A DNA stretch of 51,198 nt from Acidovorax sp. Root219 (GTDB taxonomy: Bacteria; Pseudomonadota; Gammaproteobacteria; Burkholderiales; Burkholderiaceae_C). Below, piece by piece: positions 48,934 to 51,198 of this stretch. The stretch lies in contig NZ_LMIJ01000030.1 of assembly GCF_001428665.1 (NCBI RefSeq), forward strand, positions 277,267-328,464, in the 5' to 3' direction. Below the pieces are notes generated by a model. That model was not told the origin of the DNA. It saw only the letters and a list, made by a program, of their open reading frames with translations, and ran no database searches. Positions within the stretch are counted from its first letter, which is position 1. The number at the start of each line of letters is the position of its first letter. Position numbers and translations under genes: made by a program.

Positions 48934-49395
48934 TCAGTTACGGATGTTGTCTCGGCCGGTCACGGCCATCAGCGTGCAGCCCATGGTGGCCACCAGCTTG
49001 TCGCCCTGGGCGCCCAGGGCATAGGCGCGCCCTTCGGTCACGGTGATGGTGCGGCCGGGCTTGAGCACCCGGCCTTCCACGCGAAAGCGCTCGCCCTGGG
49101 CAGGGGCCAGCAGGTTGATCTTGAATTCGATGGTGAGCACTGACGCATCGTCGCCCATCAAAGTGAACCCCGCATAGCCGCAGGCGGAATCGAGCGCTGT
49201 GGCGACCATGCCGGCATGCAGGAAACCGTGCTGCTGCGTGAGGCTGGCAGCCCAATCGAACTCGATGTCCACCGCACCCGGCTTGATGCGGGCCAGGCGC
49301 GCACCCAGCGTCTGCATGGCGCCCTGCAGCGCAAAGCTGTCTCTCACGCGGTCCGCATAGCGCGGGCTTCTTACCTCGAAAGCTGGGCTGGTCAC
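48934..49395 (-). CDS. PaaI family hotdog thioesterase
   Basis: A 153-residue hotdog-fold thioesterase. LTQQHGFLHAGMVATALDSA is the PaaI/4-HBT core with the HGG-like loop and catalytic acid, followed by GYAGFTLMGDDASVLTIEFK and INLLAPAQGERFRVEGRVLK. Such enzymes hydrolyse acyl-CoA to free CoA and may prevent CoA trapping when intermediates accumulate. The start is GTG at 49395 (reverse of CAC) with AGGAA before it. The palindromic LiuR-like operator lies 25 bases upstream, so this is the first gene of the catabolic run after liuR. Confidence 0.87.
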   Translation of the reverse strand: MTSPAFEVRSPRYADRVRDSFALQGAMQTLGARLARIKPGAVDIEFDWAASLTQQHGFLHAGMVATALDSACGYAGFTLMGDDASVLTIEFKINLLAPAQGERFRVEGRVLKPGRTITVTEGRAYALGAQGDKLVATMGCTLMAVTGRDNIRN

Positions 49396-49419
49396 GGCAG
49401 GTTCCTGGAAGGAAATTGG

Positions 49420-49441
49420 TTGACGTTTACGTAAACGTCAA
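49420..49441. promoter_or_regulatory. LiuR-type operator (perfect 22-bp palindrome)
   Basis: TTGACGTTTAC joined to GTAAACGTCAA is a perfect inverted repeat. It lies between the liuR stop (49449) and the thioesterase start (49395), so it controls the operon with isovaleryl-CoA dehydrogenase. It differs by one base from the 20-bp site at 49919-49938. The TTGACG half can also act as a -35 element. ACGT-rich palindromes are the known site type of LiuR, the MerR regulator of branched-chain amino acid breakdown. Confidence 0.85.
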
Positions 49442-49448
49442 TTATGGC

Positions 49449-49844
49449 TCATTTTTGCTGCTCCACCTTGTCTAGCAGTGCCCGGGCCTCCTGCTCGTGC
49501 TCTTCCACCTCTTCCAGGTTGGCCTGCAGGTCGGCCAACTGCTCCTCCAACTGCTTGCGGTGCAAGCCCAGCACCTCGAGGAATTTGCGCAGTTGCGCGC
49601 CCGTGTCGCGCGGACTGTCGTAGAGGTCGATGATCTCCTTGGCCTCGGTCAGCGACAAGCCCAGTCGCTTGGCGCGCAGGGTCAGTCGCAGCCGCGTGCG
49701 GTCGCGCGCGCTGTACATGCGGTTGCGCCCGGCCGGGCCGGTGCGCTCGGGCTGCAGCAGCCCCATGTCTTCGTAGAAGCGCATGGCACGCGTGGTGAGG
49801 TCGAACTCTTTGGCGAGGTCACTGATGGTGTAGGAGGTGGCCAT
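49449..49844 (-). CDS. liuR: MerR family regulator of leucine degradation (LiuR)
   Basis: A 131-residue MerR regulator. The winged-helix HTH spans residues 1-72: YTISDLAKEFDLTTRAMRFY, EDMGLLQPERTGPAGRNRMY, RLTLRAKRLGLSLTEAKEII. The C-terminal dimerisation helix is LHRKQLEEQLADLQANLEEV with a charged tail. No cysteine metal site is present, in line with the LiuR/branched-chain subgroup, which responds to an organic ligand. The start at 49844 is ATG; an upstream GTG at 49874 is less likely. Near-identical palindromes flank the gene at 49420-49441 and 49919-49938, so it probably controls itself, the thioesterase/liuA run and the divergent hydrolase. Confidence 0.9.
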   Translation of the reverse strand: MATSYTISDLAKEFDLTTRAMRFYEDMGLLQPERTGPAGRNRMYSARDRTRLRLTLRAKRLGLSLTEAKEIIDLYDSPRDTGAQLRKFLEVLGLHRKQLEEQLADLQANLEEVEEHEQEARALLDKVEQQK

Positions 49845-49918
49845 GGGGCTGTCGGGAGAATGCAGGTTTCGCACTGGCGACAGTCGCTTCGCGAACCGTC
49901 CCTACAATGCAGTGAATC

Positions 49919-49938
49919 TGACGTTTACGTTAACGTCA
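49919..49938. promoter_or_regulatory. LiuR-type operator between liuR and the divergent hydrolase
   Basis: TGACGTTTACGTTAACGTCA is a near-palindrome, identical to the core of the site at 49420-49441 except for one base. It lies 75 bases upstream of the liuR start and 23 upstream of the start of the metallo-hydrolase gene at 49962. It can therefore serve autoregulation and control of the divergent gene. Confidence 0.82.
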
Positions 49939-49961
49939 ATGCTAACCCAAGCAGGCACCGC

Positions 49962-51080
49962 ATGAACCCCCTCGAACACCAAATCACCTACCCCATGGGC
50001 GACACCCTTCCCGCACCCGGGGTGGCGATGGACGTGGCACTAGGGGTGCGCTGGATCCGCATGGGGCTGCCGTTTGCGCTGGACCACATCAACCTGTGGC
50101 TGCTGCGCGACCGCCAGCGCGTGGCCAACACCCTGGTGGACGGCTGGACGGTGGTGGACTGCTGCATCGATAACCCGCTCACGCGTGCACAGTGGGAGGA
50201 CGTGTTCGCCTCCAGCCTGGACGGGCTGCCCGTGCTGCGTGTGATCGTGACGCACATGCACCCTGACCACATCGGCCTGGCGCACTGGCTGTGCGCGCGC
50301 TGGAATGCACGCCTGTGGATCAGTGCCACCGACTACTACGCTGCACGCGCAGCGATCGGCAGCCGCGACGGATTCAGTGGCGAGGCCGGGACCGACTTCT
50401 ACACCTCGCACGGTGCGCGTGACGAGGCGTTCCTCAGCCATGTGCACGGCCGTGGCTCCTACTACCACTCGCTGGTGCCGGACCTGCCCACCACCTACCG
50501 GCGCATGATGGACGGCGATGCCATCGAGATCGGCGGGCGCACCTGGAACTGCATCAGCGGCTATGGCCATGCGCCCGAACATATCGCGCTGCACTGCCCC
50601 GGGCTGTCGGTCTTGATCAGCGGCGACATGGTGCTGTCGCGCATCTCCACCAATGTGAGCGTGCATGCGGCCGAGCCCGAAGCCGACCCACTGCGGCTGT
50701 TTCTCAGCTCGATTGCGCGCTACCTGGACCTGCCGGCGGATACGCTGACCCTGCCTTCGCACGGCAAGCCCTTTACCGGCATGCACGTGCGCATAGGGCA
50801 GCTGCAAAGCCACCACCAGGACCGCTTGCAGGAAATCCTGGAGGCCAGCCGCAGCGGCCCGCTGTCGGCCACCGACGTGCTGCCGGTGATGTTCAAGCGC
50901 CCGCTCGACCCGCACCAGATGACCTTTGCGCTGGGCGAGGCGCTCGCCCACCTGCACCTGCTGTGGCTCGATGGGCGCTTCGACCGGGTGATGGACGCCA
51001 AAGGGGTGTACCGATTCGGACCGGCAGGGTCCCTTGCCGCTGCACAGCAGCAGGAGACGGCCAGCGCCGCCGTAGCCTAA
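49962..51080 (+). CDS. Metallo-beta-lactamase-fold hydrolase
   Basis: A 372-residue MBL-fold protein. The metal-binding motif is VTHMHPDHIGLAHWL (HxHxDH). GYGHAPEHIALHCPG provides the third His region, LISGDMVLSRIST the bridging Asp, and LTLPSHGKPFTGMHVRIGQL the last His. The C-terminal helical part (LPVMFKRPLDPHQMTFALGE, then EALAHLHLLWLDGRFD) is typical of the glyoxalase II/acyl-CoA-linked subgroup found with branched-chain degradation genes. The start at 49962 follows the LiuR-like site by 23 bases. The same frame is open far upstream, but those codons lie antisense to liuR. The substrate is unknown; an acyl-thioester is possible. Confidence 0.88.
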   Translation: MNPLEHQITYPMGDTLPAPGVAMDVALGVRWIRMGLPFALDHINLWLLRDRQRVANTLVDGWTVVDCCIDNPLTRAQWEDVFASSLDGLPVLRVIVTHMHPDHIGLAHWLCARWNARLWISATDYYAARAAIGSRDGFSGEAGTDFYTSHGARDEAFLSHVHGRGSYYHSLVPDLPTTYRRMMDGDAIEIGGRTWNCISGYGHAPEHIALHCPGLSVLISGDMVLSRISTNVSVHAAEPEADPLRLFLSSIARYLDLPADTLTLPSHGKPFTGMHVRIGQLQSHHQDRLQEILEASRSGPLSATDVLPVMFKRPLDPHQMTFALGEALAHLHLLWLDGRFDRVMDAKGVYRFGPAGSLAAAQQQETASAAVA

Positions 51081-51106
51081 AGCGAAGGTAAAGGCGCCGG
51101 CCGCTC

Positions 51107-51136
51107 AGAGGCTGGGAATTTTTTGGCCGTGTCCGA
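51107..51136 (+). repeat. Second copy of the palindromic element's left end (partial)
   Basis: Thirty bases, beginning AGAGGCTGGGAATT and ending GGCCGTGTCCGA, are identical to the left end of the element at 40744-40904. After that the two diverge. As in the first copy, the repeat starts shortly (26 bases) after the stop codon of a plus-strand gene. The window ends at 51198, so whether a complete or different element follows cannot be seen. No gene was recognised in 51137-51198. Confidence 0.65.
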
Positions 51137-51198
51137 GAGGGTGTAGAAGAAATCTATTTCAACCGCCCCAACAACATCCGAGCCTGCGCAAGCCACAC

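Noticed and set aside
49497..49961. An upstream extension of the metallo-hydrolase frame
   Set aside because: These 155 codons run antisense to liuR and across an operator. The ATG at 49962 gives the normal family N-terminus.

Overview
The window looks like chromosomal DNA of a GC-rich betaproteobacterium, most likely a Comamonadaceae member (Acidovorax or a close relative). The basis is gene content and style: a Bug/TctC solute-binding protein, a double-length UvrA, a LiuR-type MerR regulator with a leucine-degradation regulon, AceK next to carbonic anhydrase, and short dispersed intergenic repeats. No rRNA, tRNA, CRISPR array, transposase, prophage gene or replication origin was recognised. 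No gene-free stretch exceeds about 300 bases. The genus is an inference.

Positions 1-7,000: the start of a TorF-type porin (cut by the window edge), a CorA-type metal channel, a Bug-type binding protein, a divergent Lrp regulator/CtlX hydrolase pair, an SMP-30-type lactonase, a cysteine-cluster protein and two tandem paralogous lipoproteins. Positions 7,197-18,000: a 1,958-residue UvrA made of two UvrA units in tandem, two paralogous ABC-type amino-acid-binding proteins without permease or ATPase genes, a 52-residue membrane protein, and an MHS-family transporter.

Positions 18,064-28,909 (minus strand) form one tightly packed run of 11 genes: acyl-CoA synthetase, liuB, liuC, a DUF4126 membrane protein, liuD, ghrA, a DUF3592 protein, liuE, a YbaK-type deacylase, a DUF1289 protein and an HCCA-isomerase-like protein. 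It holds most of the leucine/isovalerate route from 3-methylcrotonyl-CoA to acetoacetate and acetyl-CoA. A divergent AraC-type regulator sits at its head.

Positions 30,187-40,734 hold single genes (GST, patatin-like lipoprotein, HAD phosphatase, YchJ, DUF4197, DUF421, a repeat-bearing lipoprotein) and a two-component locus of one NarL-type response regulator followed by two paralogous hybrid histidine kinases.

Positions 40,904-49,844 (minus strand) form a second catabolic run: liuR, a PaaI-type thioesterase, isovaleryl-CoA dehydrogenase, carbonic anhydrase, aceK, thiolase, an unrecognised protein, an SDR and an acyl-CoA dehydrogenase. Two near-identical palindromes bracket liuR and are almost certainly LiuR operators; the second also faces a divergent metallo-beta-lactamase-fold gene. 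Together the two runs encode leucine oxidation. Carbonic anhydrase plausibly supplies bicarbonate to the biotin carboxylase, and AceK directs isocitrate flux once acetyl-CoA is made. Two families of dispersed intergenic repeat occur, each seen twice: one has a hairpin whose two copies differ by compensating changes, the other is a 161-bp imperfect palindrome.
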